64,000 nt of DNA from Marinobacter sp. Arc7-DN-1 (GCF_003441595.1 NZ_CP031848.1:2604001-2668000); one strand, 5' to 3'; numbered from the stretch's first letter, positions 27,370-36,774 are shown. The notes: generated from the sequence alone by a model not told the origin. A program made the numbers and translations.

Positions 27370-28236
27370 TTACTCCCTGTTCTCAATGATGACCTCAACA
27401 CGGCGATTCTGCTGACGACCTGTTGCAGTGTCGTTGCTGGCGACGGGGCGTTCGAAGCCGAACCCGGACACCGTGAGTCTTCGGCTGTTAATGCCACGAT
27501 TTACCAGAAACCGTTGGACCGACTCAGCCCGTTGACGTGACAGTGTCTGGTTGAAAGCGGCGCTGCCCACGTTATCGGTATGGCCTTCAATCAACACCTG
27601 GCGATCGGGGTACTGATTGAGGAAATTCACCAGTTTCTCCAGGTTCCGGTTCGTACCGCCCTGGATGGCAGCGCTGCCAGTGGCAAACAGAACATCGCCC
27701 AGAGTCAGGACCAGCCCCCGTTCGGTCGCTTCGGCCTCAAGAGTGTCGATCTGCCGTTGCAACTCCTCGGCTTCGCGGGCTGACATGGCGGCCGCCTGTG
27801 CTTGCGAGCTGCGCGCACTCTCCGCCTCGGCGTGCGCCCGGTCTGCCTCCCGGGTGCGGGCCGAAAGCCTGGCCGCGTCGCGTTGCTCGCCTAACCGTAC
27901 CCGCTCCGCTTCCATCAGCCGGGTCTCGCCTTTGGCACGGGCAATTTCGACCATCCGGTCTGCCATGTAAATCCTGTGAGCTGCCAGCGCGGCTTCGTCG
28001 TTACCCAGTGGCTGCTCGGCCAGTTGGACCGCGGCTTCCGCGTCACGCAATTCCACACGGGCATAGTTCATCATGTCCGGGTTCTGTTGCAGCATCGTCA
28101 GCTTCGCGCGCACATCCTCTGAGCCATCGGGGCTCGTCGGCGACATGGCGCAGGCCGTCAGGAGCAACGAGGAAAGCAATACCACGGTTATGGTCTTCAC
28201 GCCCGGAACCGGTCTCAAAAACGATGGAATATTCAT
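27370..28236 (-). CDS. DUF4398 and OmpA-domain lipoprotein
   Basis: 288 aa. Lipobox LLTAC gives a lipoprotein signal peptide (about 29 residues). A helical DUF4398 region with Arg/Glu/Ala-rich heptads spans about 35-165, and an OmpA-like peptidoglycan-binding domain follows (about 170-285, with VLIEGHTDNVGSAAFNQTLS and RRVEVIIENRE). It probably links outer membrane and peptidoglycan. Its start overlaps the end of the upstream DUF4398 gene by 4 bases (ATGA), so the pair is coupled. Confidence 0.9.
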   Translation of the reverse strand: MNIPSFLRPVPGVKTITVVLLSSLLLTACAMSPTSPDGSEDVRAKLTMLQQNPDMMNYARVELRDAEAAVQLAEQPLGNDEAALAAHRIYMADRMVEIARAKGETRLMEAERVRLGEQRDAARLSARTREADRAHAEAESARSSQAQAAAMSAREAEELQRQIDTLEAEATERGLVLTLGDVLFATGSAAIQGGTNRNLEKLVNFLNQYPDRQVLIEGHTDNVGSAAFNQTLSRQRAESVQRFLVNRGINSRRLTVSGFGFERPVASNDTATGRQQNRRVEVIIENRE

Positions 28237-28634
28237 TGCCTGTCTCCCCGACGCTGCATCTCTTCATCCAGAGCCTCGGCACTGCGCCCCATTTCACGAT
28301 TAATGGCAGCCGCCTTTGCGGCTTGTGTCCGGGCTATGGCCAATTCAGCAGCGATATGGGCCTGTTTGGCCAGACGATCCGCCTCCGCCATGCGTTCTGC
28401 CTCAACCGCTTTAACGGCCGCCGCCAGGTGCCGGTTCGCCTCTTCCAGTTCGGCCCCGGCGTACTGCCGGGCTTCGGCCTGCTCAGCACTGGCAATGGCA
28501 TCCCGGGCCGCGTTCAGAGACTCCGTTGGTGGCAGTAGCGCAGACGCGCAGGCAGCCAGAGTCAATGCGGCGAACATCAGGGCGGTGAAAAGACCGATGC
28601 GTCTCAAAGCGCACCGGATTATGTCGGTATTCAT
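28233..28634 (-). CDS. DUF4398 lipoprotein
   Basis: 133 aa. Signal peptide and lipobox LAACAS, then a helical, alanine-rich DUF4398 domain (SLNAARDAIASAEQAEARQY, then AELEEANRHLAAAVKAVEAE). It resembles the N-terminal part of the next gene's product, so the two probably arose by duplication. ATG 28634 has AAGGAG upstream; the frame is open 22 codons further back without a ribosome site. Stop and next start overlap as ATGA. Confidence 0.85.
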   Translation of the reverse strand: MNTDIIRCALRRIGLFTALMFAALTLAACASALLPPTESLNAARDAIASAEQAEARQYAGAELEEANRHLAAAVKAVEAERMAEADRLAKQAHIAAELAIARTQAAKAAAINREMGRSAEALDEEMQRRGDRQ

Positions 28635-28848
28635 AACATGGCTCCTTATGCCACGGAGTCGCCCGAACCTCAGCAGTCCTAACACACTCCTGACAACCAC
28701 ATTAGGCCCTCAGCCGGCAGACCTTCCGTTCGCTAACGCACAAAGAAGGTCCCCCCTGTTAAAAAACACCTGACGCGCGCTATTAGCCTGTCTCGGGGTG
28801 GCGTAGTATTGAATGGCACAGCTCAGACGCCGATTTTGCGAGGCGCAT

Positions 28849-28873
28849 TTTGGAGGGACTCTTTGGAGGGACT
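28849..28873 (+). promoter_or_regulatory. Tandemly duplicated Shine-Dalgarno
   Basis: TTTGGAGGGACT occurs at 28849-28860 and again at 28862-28873. The second copy abuts ATG 28874 and decides the start. The first could feed a standby site. Confidence 0.8.
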
Positions 28874-29491
28874 ATGGCCGACAAGCACGGATACCCGAAT
28901 GCCGAAAGTCATGAGCGGCTGCGCCGCAGCGCCAGGGAGCTGATTGATCACGGGGTGCCACCACCTCACCGTGGCGGCACTCTCAGCGTGGATGCACTGC
29001 AATTGCTTTACCAGCGAGCGAGCACACCCGAATCCGCTGCCGAAGCCCAAAAACTGCTTCATGAGCTTCAGACTTATCAGGTGGAGCTTGATCTGCTGTA
29101 TGAGCAACTACAGGCCAACGAATATGAAATCACTGAAGAGTTGACACACTACCGATCACTCTTCGAACTGGCTCCCGCGGCCTACCTGGTTGTCGCCACT
29201 GACGGTGAAATTATTGAAGGTAATCAGGCGGCAGGTGTGCTTTTCGGGGAATCGGCCATGACATTGACCGGCAAAGCCCTTGCCTCGCTTCTGGCGCCTG
29301 GCCAGAAAAACGCCGTAGCGGCACTCATCGGGAATTCAGGAGAACAGGAGACGAGCATTCGGCCCGCCCGACACGGTTCGGTTGAACTTCCGGATCACCG
29401 GAAGCTGGCGATCAACGCCCGGTCTGCCGCCGCCGGGGACAGCATTCTGATGATACTGACCGAAGCCACGACAACCTCCGCCAGTTCCTGA
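28874..29491 (+). CDS. PAS-domain protein
   Basis: 205 aa, soluble. The N-terminal half is a helical linker (about 1-85) with LQLLYQRASTPESAAEAQKL and a short coiled coil; the second half is a PAS fold (about 95-190, SLFELAPAAYLVVATDGEII, then GNQAAGVLFGESAM). No output domain is attached. Its stop overlaps the CheB-CheR gene by one base (TGATG), so it probably acts with that protein, for example as a sensory or regulatory partner. Confidence 0.8.
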   Translation: MADKHGYPNAESHERLRRSARELIDHGVPPPHRGGTLSVDALQLLYQRASTPESAAEAQKLLHELQTYQVELDLLYEQLQANEYEITEELTHYRSLFELAPAAYLVVATDGEIIEGNQAAGVLFGESAMTLTGKALASLLAPGQKNAVAALIGNSGEQETSIRPARHGSVELPDHRKLAINARSAAAGDSILMILTEATTTSASS

Positions 29492-32019
29492 TGCGTATCG
29501 TTGGTATCGGCGCCTCCGCTGGCGGCCTGGCCTCCCTGGAGGACTTCTTCCGCAATACGCCTTGCGATGCCGACATGGCGTTTCTGGTGGTGCAGCATCT
29601 GGATCCGACCCAGAAGGCTCTGTTACCGGAACTCCTGCAACGCTACACTGAAATGCCGGTGTATGAAGCCGAACAGAACATGGCCATTCATGCGGATTCC
29701 ATTTACGTCATCCCGCCGAACCGGGAACTGCGTGTGCTCAACAACACCGTGAAGCTGGATCGGCCAGCGGAACCCCGCGGATTGCGCCTCCCCATCAACG
29801 TACTGTTCTCGTCCCTGGCCAGCGCACAGAACGAGCAGGCCATAGCCGTTGTGCTCTCGGGCATGGGTTCTGATGGCACCCTGGGCCTGCAGGCCATCAA
29901 GGCCACAGGGGGGCTGACCGTGGTGCAGGCCCCCGAATCGGCCCAGTTCGATGCCATGCCCAAAAGCGCGATTGCCGCCGGCTGTGGCGATATCGTGGCG
30001 CCTGCTGCTGAATTGCCAGCTCGCATACTCGACTACGTCCGGCGCGTTCCCGAAACGGATCATCGCCCTGAGCCTGACCACCAGGCTAAAACCTCACTGC
30101 CGCAGCTCGACCGGATTCTCCACTTGTTGCAGGAACAGACCCGGCATGACTTTTCCCTGTATAAGCCGACGACCCTGAATCGCCGTATTGAGCGCCGCAT
30201 GGCCATCCATGGCATTTCGGATCTGGCTGACTACTCGCGCTTCCTGGCCGACAACACTCAGGAAGTACAGCTGTTGTTCCGGGAATTATTGATCGGTGTT
30301 ACCCATTTCTTCCGGGATCCAGACACCTGGACCTACCTGATTGAGGCCGGTCTGCCGGAGTTGCTCGCCGGACTCCCGCCGGAATACACGCTACGAGCCT
30401 GGGTGGTGGGTTGCTCAACCGGTGAAGAGGCCTATTCCCTGGCCATGGCATTCACGGAAGCGCTGGAACACACCCAGCCGGGGCGGGAGCCCAGTGTGCA
30501 GATTTTCGCTTCCGACATCAGCCCCGAAGCCATTACCGTGGCAAGGCGGGGGCAGTACCCGCTCACTATTGAAAACTCTGTCTCTGAGGACCGGTTGGCG
30601 CGCTTTTTCACCAAACACGACAGCTATTACCAGATAAAGCCATCCATACGGGACAAGATCCTGTTTGCCCAGCACGACGTCATCCTGGATCCACCGTTCA
30701 CCAAGCTGGATCTGATTGCCTGCCGCAACCTGTTGATTTATTTTGATCTGAAACTGCAACGCCGGATACTGCCCCTGTTCCACTACAGCCTGCGTCCGAA
30801 CGCGCTGTTACTGCTGGGCAGTTCAGAAACCGTTGGCCGGCTGAACCATCTGTTCGCGCCGTTGAAGCCAAAACTGCGCCTTTACCGGAGCAAGCCCTAC
30901 AAATCCGTCCGCCACTCTGGGTTCCTGCTAGAATCCTTTCCTCCCATGTCCACCCTGCCCAAGGAGCAACCCGTGCCGACCAAGCCGGTTCCGCCACAGG
31001 ACGCCTTCAACAGCCTGCAATCCGCCGCGGATCATGTGTTGCTGCAGGTCTATGCACCAGCCGCCGTCGTGCTTAATTCCGGGGCTGATATCGTGTACAT
31101 CAGCGGGCGTACCGGCAAGTATCTGGAACCTGCTGCCGGAAAGGCCAACTGGAACATCCACGCCATGGCCCGTGAAGGTTTGCGGGAGCCACTGTATGCC
31201 GCGGTGAAACAGGCGGCTTCCCAATCCGAGCCAGTGGAGCTTACCGGGCTGTTGATCCAGACCGGCTCCGGTATCCAGTTGGTTGATGTGACCGTCCAGG
31301 CCCTCCGTGAGCCCGATGCCCTGAAAGGCATGACCATGGTGGTGTTCCGCGATGCGCCTGCCAGGGTTGGCGCCCGGCGGCGCAAATCCGCGCAACCCGG
31401 CGATGCGGACAACGGCGCGCAGATCCAGCAATATCGGCAGGAAATCGAACACCTGAAAGAGCAGGCACGACTGTCACGGGAGGAATTGCAGGCCTCCAAT
31501 GAGGAACTGCAGTCCACCAACGAAGAGTTGCAGTCCGCCAATGAGGAACTGACAACGTCCAAGGAAGAAATGCAGTCGATGAACGAGGAACTGCAAACCA
31601 TCAATACAGAGCTGCAAACCAAGCTGGATGACCTCGCGCTCGCCCAGAGCGATATGCAGAATGTGCTCAACAGCATCGAAATTGCGGTTCTGTTTCTCGA
31701 TCAGGATCTGAATGTGCGGCGCTATACCGAGCGGGCCTCAACCATCATCAGCCTGCGGGAAAGCGACATCGGCCGCCCACTCAGCGACCTGGCCACCAGC
31801 CTCCGTTACCCCGGACTCCAGGAAGATACCCGGAAGACCCTGGACAGCCTGGTAGCCACCGAAAAACAGATAACCACCAGCGATGACCGCTGGTTTTCGG
31901 TCAGGATCATACCTTACCGGAGGCTGGATAATATGATTGATGGAGTGGTCATCACCCTGGTGGATATTACCGAGACCAAGAACCTGGAATCGTCATTACG
32001 GCAGAAGCCGAAGCTCTGA
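29491..32019 (+). CDS. CheB-CheR fusion with coiled coil and PAS domain
   Basis: 842 aa. A CheB methylesterase domain (about 1-185) with Ser9 in GIGASAGG, His36 in VVQHLDP and Asp128 in GMGSDGTLG, all catalytic residues in place. A CheR methyltransferase follows (about 205-470) with WVVGCSTGEEAYSLAMAF and FDLIACRNLLIYFD-like motifs. Next comes a region with Leu-Gln/Glu heptads (EELQASNEELQSTNEELQSA, about 650-720), then a PAS domain (about 725-835). No histidine kinase domain is present, although many relatives carry one at the end. No CheA, CheW or receptor gene is in the window. It is coupled to the preceding PAS gene. Confidence 0.92.
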   Translation: MRIVGIGASAGGLASLEDFFRNTPCDADMAFLVVQHLDPTQKALLPELLQRYTEMPVYEAEQNMAIHADSIYVIPPNRELRVLNNTVKLDRPAEPRGLRLPINVLFSSLASAQNEQAIAVVLSGMGSDGTLGLQAIKATGGLTVVQAPESAQFDAMPKSAIAAGCGDIVAPAAELPARILDYVRRVPETDHRPEPDHQAKTSLPQLDRILHLLQEQTRHDFSLYKPTTLNRRIERRMAIHGISDLADYSRFLADNTQEVQLLFRELLIGVTHFFRDPDTWTYLIEAGLPELLAGLPPEYTLRAWVVGCSTGEEAYSLAMAFTEALEHTQPGREPSVQIFASDISPEAITVARRGQYPLTIENSVSEDRLARFFTKHDSYYQIKPSIRDKILFAQHDVILDPPFTKLDLIACRNLLIYFDLKLQRRILPLFHYSLRPNALLLLGSSETVGRLNHLFAPLKPKLRLYRSKPYKSVRHSGFLLESFPPMSTLPKEQPVPTKPVPPQDAFNSLQSAADHVLLQVYAPAAVVLNSGADIVYISGRTGKYLEPAAGKANWNIHAMAREGLREPLYAAVKQAASQSEPVELTGLLIQTGSGIQLVDVTVQALREPDALKGMTMVVFRDAPARVGARRRKSAQPGDADNGAQIQQYRQEIEHLKEQARLSREELQASNEELQSTNEELQSANEELTTSKEEMQSMNEELQTINTELQTKLDDLALAQSDMQNVLNSIEIAVLFLDQDLNVRRYTERASTIISLRESDIGRPLSDLATSLRYPGLQEDTRKTLDSLVATEKQITTSDDRWFSVRIIPYRRLDNMIDGVVITLVDITETKNLESSLRQKPKL

Positions 32020-32071
32020 CGCGGGACCAAACGGAGGCTTTCCACAGCATCCTTGATTAACCCGCGAGAGG

Positions 32072-32386
32072 CTATTTCAGTTCCATACCGTTCGTGACCG
32101 ATTTCACACCCTTGACACCACGGGCCACTCTGACAGCGGTATCAATGTCCTCCCGCGAGCTAACAAAACCTGACAGCTGAACGACACCTTTGTATGTCTC
32201 AACATTGATTTCGGCGCTCTTCAGTGTTGATTCGTTAAAAATCGCCGCCTTGACCTTGGTAGTGATCACCGTATCGTCGATGTACTCACCAGTACCCGAA
32301 CTGGATTCCGTAGAGGCGCATCCGACAAACAGGGCCAAAAGCATCGCCATCGCCAGCATCGGGACCGATCGCATTATCCGTTCCAT
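32072..32386 (-). CDS. BON-domain lipoprotein
   Basis: 104 aa. Signal peptide with lipobox LFVGC, then a BON domain (about 42-103, VITTKVKAAIFNESTLKSAE to VKSVTNGMEL). BON proteins such as OsmY and DolP are periplasmic or outer-membrane-linked and respond to osmotic or envelope stress. The start at 32386 has GAGGAG 8 bases upstream; a second in-frame ATG lies 4 codons later, and an upstream frame to 32431 has no ribosome site. It converges with the CheB-CheR gene. Confidence 0.87.
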   Translation of the reverse strand: MERIMRSVPMLAMAMLLALFVGCASTESSSGTGEYIDDTVITTKVKAAIFNESTLKSAEINVETYKGVVQLSGFVSSREDIDTAVRVARGVKGVKSVTNGMELK

Positions 32387-32519
32387 ATCGTGTTCTCCTC
32401 TGACCACCAACACCAGACACCGTAGGTCCACTGGGAACCAAGCCCCGGCGGTTGGCTAACCGGGCAACTTCAAGATTAACGCTGCTCCCGCAACCGGTCT
32501 GTTCGATTGCCAACAGAGG

Positions 32520-34790
32520 TCACTTTTCAGCATGATTTTTCGGGAACCACCAAGGTGGCAAAAGCCGATGGATCGACGGCTGTAGGAACCGGTCATCAAT
32601 CAGCCAGATCACGCCCCGGTCCTCCGGCGTGCGAATCACCCGACCGGCGGCCTGGGCCACTTTCTGAAGGCCCGGAATCAGATAGGTGTAGTCGTAACCG
32701 GTGCCAAAGCGCTGCTCAAGGCGGACCTTCAGGGTTTCATGCCAGACATCGAAGGGCGGCAGACCGAGGGTGGCCACGAAGGCACCGATCAGCTGATCCC
32801 CGGGCAGATCAATCCCTTCACTGAACACCCCACCCAGGACGGCAAACGCCACACTGCCTTCCGGCTCTTTAAAACCCGCCAGGAACGCGGCTCGCTGCTG
32901 AGGCGACATGCCCGGCTGCTGGCTCCGCTGGGGAACATCCGGCGCTTGTTCAGCCAGGGCTTCGCAGACCTGCTTCGCGTATTTGAAGCTGCTGAAAAAC
33001 GCCAGATAGTGCCCCGGTCTCTCCCGGAACTGGCGGGCGATCAGTTCGGCAACCGGCTTCAACGACGTGTCCCGGTGAACCTGGCGAGTGCTGATGCCCG
33101 GCGTGAAATGCACCTGCAACTGATCGGCGCTGAACGGGCTGGGCAGGGAGGTAAACCGCGAGTCCTCGGGAAGTCCCAGCAGATCCCGGTAGTAGACACC
33201 GGGGCTCAGGGTGGCGGAAAACAGCAGCACCGAGTGCGCCGCCTCAAACCGGTCCCGCAAAAAGTCCGCCGGTATCAGATTCTGGATGGTCAGGCTGGCC
33301 CGGCCCCGGCCGGCGCGCTGAAATTCACACAGGGAGTGGTCGCCGAAGCGGTCCGCCAGTTTCATAAAGGCCACGCTTTCGAACAGCAGTTCCTGCAAGG
33401 CCAGGTCCGGGGGGTTATCGGCCAGGTAATCAGTCAGGCTGGAGACCAGGCCCTGCAGGGCACCAAGTAACTGGGCCGGCAGTGTTTCCAGGAACTGCGG
33501 GCTTTCAGGGGCAGCCTGATGATCCCGGATCAGGCTCTGCCAGGCCCGGGCCGTGCGGTCAATCGCCGACTTCAACGGCTTCGGTGCCACCTTTTTTAGT
33601 GTCAGCAATCGTTGCTGCTCCAGCCGCACGGAATACATGCCCCGGCCCCGGTCCACCAGGTTATGGGCTTCATCCACCAGCACACTGGCCTTCCAGTTGT
33701 TCTGCCTGATCAGGCCATGGAGCAGGGCGGACTGATCGAACAGCCGGTTCACGTCGCCGATGACCACATCACTCCAGCGGGCCATTTCCTGGGCCAGAAA
33801 ATAGGGGCAGATGTCGTGACCGGCCGCGATCTTCGCCAGGGTGTTCTGATCCAGCGTACCTTCGATCTGAGCCGCTTCGGCCCGGGCATCGGGCAGCCGG
33901 TCGAAAAAGCCTTTCGCCAGGGGGCAGGAGTCGCCATGGCAGGCCTTGTCCGGGTGCTCGCAGGCGTCGTCTTTCGACACCAGTTCCAGGGTTCTCAGGG
34001 GCCATTCCGGAGCGGCCTGAGCCGAACGCAGGCGCGCCACCGCATCCATGGCCAACTGGCGGGCGGTGTTGCGGCAGGTGAGGTAGAGCAGCCGGTCCTG
34101 CTGCGCCGGCGGCATGGCCATTAACGCCGGGAACAGGGTGCCCAAGGTTTTGCCGAGGCCGGTCGGGGCCTCAAGCAGCAGGGTGCCGGACTTCACCGCG
34201 TTCTTGTACACGGTCTCCGCCAACTGGCGCTGTCTGGGGCGGAACGCCGGGAAGGGAAACGTCAGATTGGACAGCAGGGCATCCCGCTGCACCCGGTGGT
34301 GTTCTTCCTGCCCGGCCCAGGCCTTGTATTGGCGGCACAGGGTTTCCAGTTCCTGCCAGAGCGCCTCTGCACTGGCGGTTTCCACCACCGGCGTTTCCTT
34401 GTCCTTGCCGGTGTCATAGTAGATCAGGGCAAGCTCCAGGTTTTTCCAGCTCTCCTGCCGGCACAGCAGGGCACCGTAGGCCCTCAATTGGGCCCGGTGG
34501 AGCGCCCGCTGATGATCACGAATGCGGGACAGGTCGCCCCGGTGGGTCTTGATCTCTTCCAGCCGCCCACGGTGCGGGTTATAAACATCCGCACGCCCGG
34601 AAAGCTCTAGTCCCAGGCACTCTCCAGTCAGTAAATACTCACTTTTATAACCATAGCCACGCCGGGACTGGATCGCCTGGTGACCGGCAATACCCTCCTC
34701 GGCACTGGGTGCCGGCGTATAGCGGAAATCCAGATCGCCCCGGCGGGCAGCAAACTCGCAGAGGGTGCGGATGGCAACCTTCACGGTCAT
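32520..34790 (-). CDS. XPD/DinG-like DNA helicase with nuclease-like N-terminus
   Basis: 756 aa. Residues about 1-160 look like a PD-(D/E)xK fold: GRADVY (Asp68) and LEEIKT (Glu79, Lys81), as in Cas4-type nucleases. The helicase follows: Walker A EAPTGLGKT (207-215), an iron-sulphur-type cysteine set (Cys277, 284, 289 and one near 324, ICPYFL), DEAH-box LVDEAHNL near 367, and C-terminal QAAGRVIRTPEDRG. The family unwinds 5'-3' from single-stranded entry points. Its start overlaps the FAN1-like gene as ATGA, so the two enzymes are made together. Confidence 0.85.
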   Translation of the reverse strand: MTVKVAIRTLCEFAARRGDLDFRYTPAPSAEEGIAGHQAIQSRRGYGYKSEYLLTGECLGLELSGRADVYNPHRGRLEEIKTHRGDLSRIRDHQRALHRAQLRAYGALLCRQESWKNLELALIYYDTGKDKETPVVETASAEALWQELETLCRQYKAWAGQEEHHRVQRDALLSNLTFPFPAFRPRQRQLAETVYKNAVKSGTLLLEAPTGLGKTLGTLFPALMAMPPAQQDRLLYLTCRNTARQLAMDAVARLRSAQAAPEWPLRTLELVSKDDACEHPDKACHGDSCPLAKGFFDRLPDARAEAAQIEGTLDQNTLAKIAAGHDICPYFLAQEMARWSDVVIGDVNRLFDQSALLHGLIRQNNWKASVLVDEAHNLVDRGRGMYSVRLEQQRLLTLKKVAPKPLKSAIDRTARAWQSLIRDHQAAPESPQFLETLPAQLLGALQGLVSSLTDYLADNPPDLALQELLFESVAFMKLADRFGDHSLCEFQRAGRGRASLTIQNLIPADFLRDRFEAAHSVLLFSATLSPGVYYRDLLGLPEDSRFTSLPSPFSADQLQVHFTPGISTRQVHRDTSLKPVAELIARQFRERPGHYLAFFSSFKYAKQVCEALAEQAPDVPQRSQQPGMSPQQRAAFLAGFKEPEGSVAFAVLGGVFSEGIDLPGDQLIGAFVATLGLPPFDVWHETLKVRLEQRFGTGYDYTYLIPGLQKVAQAAGRVIRTPEDRGVIWLIDDRFLQPSIHRLLPPWWFPKNHAEK

Positions 34791-36478
34791 TCCATCACCC
34801 TGTTATCCTGCCAGCGCACATAGCACACGCTCGCGGAAATTCCCTCACCCGCGAAAAATTCGAGCCACCGAATCTGGTGATCCTGAAGCCGATCGCCCGG
34901 GCCTTTCACTTCGATCATCTCATAGCGCCGACCAGACGCGGTATTGCCGGGGTGAAACCGGATCAGGTCCGGAAAGCCGCTGCGATGCTCCCGGATATTC
35001 AGCAACAGGCGCCGGAACAGGCGTTCGAGATCCGCCGGGGGAATGCAACCCAGCGCCAGATTCAGCACTTCGTCGGTAATCACCGGCCAGATCACGAAAG
35101 GGTTGGTGGTGCCTTGCCTGGCCCGGTAATTTGCCAGGATACGGTCCCGGTAACTGCCATCTTGCAGGCAGGCGAAACACCGGTCGAACGACGCCTGGCG
35201 ACGGGCCACGAAATCCTCCCGGGTCAGATCCGCCGGCCCCACGTGAAACGGATGGAAGAAGGCCCCGGGCACGGGCTCAAAGATGGTCTGCCAGCACAAC
35301 AGCCCGAACAAACCGTTGACCAGGGTGTTCTCCACATAGAACACCGGGGTATCGTCCCGCCACAGGTGTTGTTGCACGGCGACTTCGACCGAACCCAGCG
35401 CCGGTTTTGGCAGAGTCAGGGTGAATTCCCGGATTGGCGGCTGCATGGAAGCAGGTGGGGGCGTCTCGTCGAGCCTGCTTGCCAGGCGTTTCAGAATACG
35501 GGCCAGGCCCTGGGCCTCGGCATCGCTCAGTTGCTGTGCCTGCCACCTGGAGGCGATGCCCCAGGCTTCCCGATGGCGTTTCATCCGCTCCAGTAGCCGG
35601 AGCTGTTTCAGTCGCGCTTCCCGGTGGCCACCGGCACCAAACGCCTGCAAGGCCAGTTCCCGGTCGCCCTGCCGTTCAGCCTGGCGGCCCAGCTCCAGCA
35701 ACAACCGGTCCCGACGACTGCTCAGCCAGGCGTTGTCCGACGGCGCCGGCACCTCTGGCCAGACCTCACGAGCGGGCACGCCCTCATCCAGCCATTCCCG
35801 GCACTGGTGCATGGCCAGATACAGGTCCACCTCCGAACGAAGCTGAAAAGCCCGGGAATCCGGGGTGAAGGTCACCGGTTCATAGCGCTGATGGCCCAGC
35901 TCCACCAGAACGAAATCGGACCAGCTTTGGCGGAGATTGCCGAAGAACATCAATCGGACCCGGTCAAACAGCGCCATGTGGTTAATGCAGACAACAGGAT
36001 TTACCGCTGTCCCCAGCCAGTCCGCCAGCGGGCGTGCATCGGGAAAGGATTGCCGCAAAGCCTCCAGCATGTGCCCCTTCGGCAGTATTTTCGGCCATCC
36101 CGCTTCCTGCAGCACCGCTGCAAACACCGGGCGTAACTCACCCAGCGTGTAGAGGCGAAACAGTTGATCGATGGTGAGCACGGGGCCGGTATCCACCCAG
36201 TTGCCAGTAACCAGTTCTTCCAGGGCCACGGATTCCGGTACGCCGAGCTCCGGGTAACGCAGTTTATCGGCACGAAACAGCTCGCCCGTACGCATGACCA
36301 TCCGGGTCAGCAGTGCCCGGGCAGGCACTGAAAGCTCCCGGAATGCGCTCAGTCGATCCCGCTCCTCCCTGATCAGCAAATCAGCATGATGGCTCAGCAC
36401 CCAGCCGATCACGGTTTCCATGTTTTCAAGGTAATACAGCGGATTGTCGAAATCCGCCGTGCCCGGTCTGTTATCCAT
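34787..36478 (-). CDS. FAN1-like VRR-NUC domain nuclease
   Basis: 563 aa. The C-terminal VRR-NUC nuclease core is clear (about 455-550): GFPDLIRFHPG and YEMIEVKGPGDRLQDHQIRW, providing the PD-(D/E)xK residues. The long N-terminal part has helical TPR-like and winged-helix-like regions, as in bacterial FAN1 (characterised in Pseudomonas aeruginosa), a 5'-flap nuclease acting in interstrand crosslink repair. ATG 36478 gives the usual MDNRPGTADFDNPLYYLENM start; a frame open to 36541 lacks a ribosome site. It heads a two-gene operon with the helicase. The reading direction meets the decayed folM remnant head to head. Confidence 0.87.
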   Translation of the reverse strand: MDNRPGTADFDNPLYYLENMETVIGWVLSHHADLLIREERDRLSAFRELSVPARALLTRMVMRTGELFRADKLRYPELGVPESVALEELVTGNWVDTGPVLTIDQLFRLYTLGELRPVFAAVLQEAGWPKILPKGHMLEALRQSFPDARPLADWLGTAVNPVVCINHMALFDRVRLMFFGNLRQSWSDFVLVELGHQRYEPVTFTPDSRAFQLRSEVDLYLAMHQCREWLDEGVPAREVWPEVPAPSDNAWLSSRRDRLLLELGRQAERQGDRELALQAFGAGGHREARLKQLRLLERMKRHREAWGIASRWQAQQLSDAEAQGLARILKRLASRLDETPPPASMQPPIREFTLTLPKPALGSVEVAVQQHLWRDDTPVFYVENTLVNGLFGLLCWQTIFEPVPGAFFHPFHVGPADLTREDFVARRQASFDRCFACLQDGSYRDRILANYRARQGTTNPFVIWPVITDEVLNLALGCIPPADLERLFRRLLLNIREHRSGFPDLIRFHPGNTASGRRYEMIEVKGPGDRLQDHQIRWLEFFAGEGISASVCYVRWQDNRVME

Positions 36479-36479
36479 C

Positions 36480-36774
36480 GGTCTCCGTGCTGCCATAGCC
36501 TGTCTTGAAGAGGGCCAGCCCGTCATCGTCACCTGTCGCACCTACCGGCCGGCGGTCGACGCCCTGCACAAAGCCGGTGCCGGTTACACCCATGCGGATT
36601 TTGCCACGAATGTAAGGTATCGATGCCTTTGTTGAAACCCTCAAGACGAAAACCGGCCGCCTCAGGGCCATCATTCACAATGCCCCGGGCTGGCTGCCCC
36701 GGGAGTGCTCCCTTTATGATATCGATGCGGTTGTGGATCATGACTGCAGCGATCAGGCGTTTCAGACTGTCTGA
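36480..36774 (+). pseudogene. folM: folM remnant (short-chain dehydrogenase)
   Basis: Plus-strand reading from 36480 gives GLRAAIACLEEGQPVIVTCR, then TYRPAVDALHKAGAGYTHADFATN in one frame; near 36610 the match moves to another frame, IDAFVETLKTKTGRLRAIIH, NAPGWLPRE, ending at TGA 36772-36774. This resembles the N-terminal half of FolM/dihydromonapterin reductase-like SDRs (typical segments VIVSYRSERPAVDEL and HNAS-W). The Rossmann glycine segment and the C-terminal half with the YxxxK site are missing. The 5' edge touches the FAN1 start on the other strand. Confidence 0.7.
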
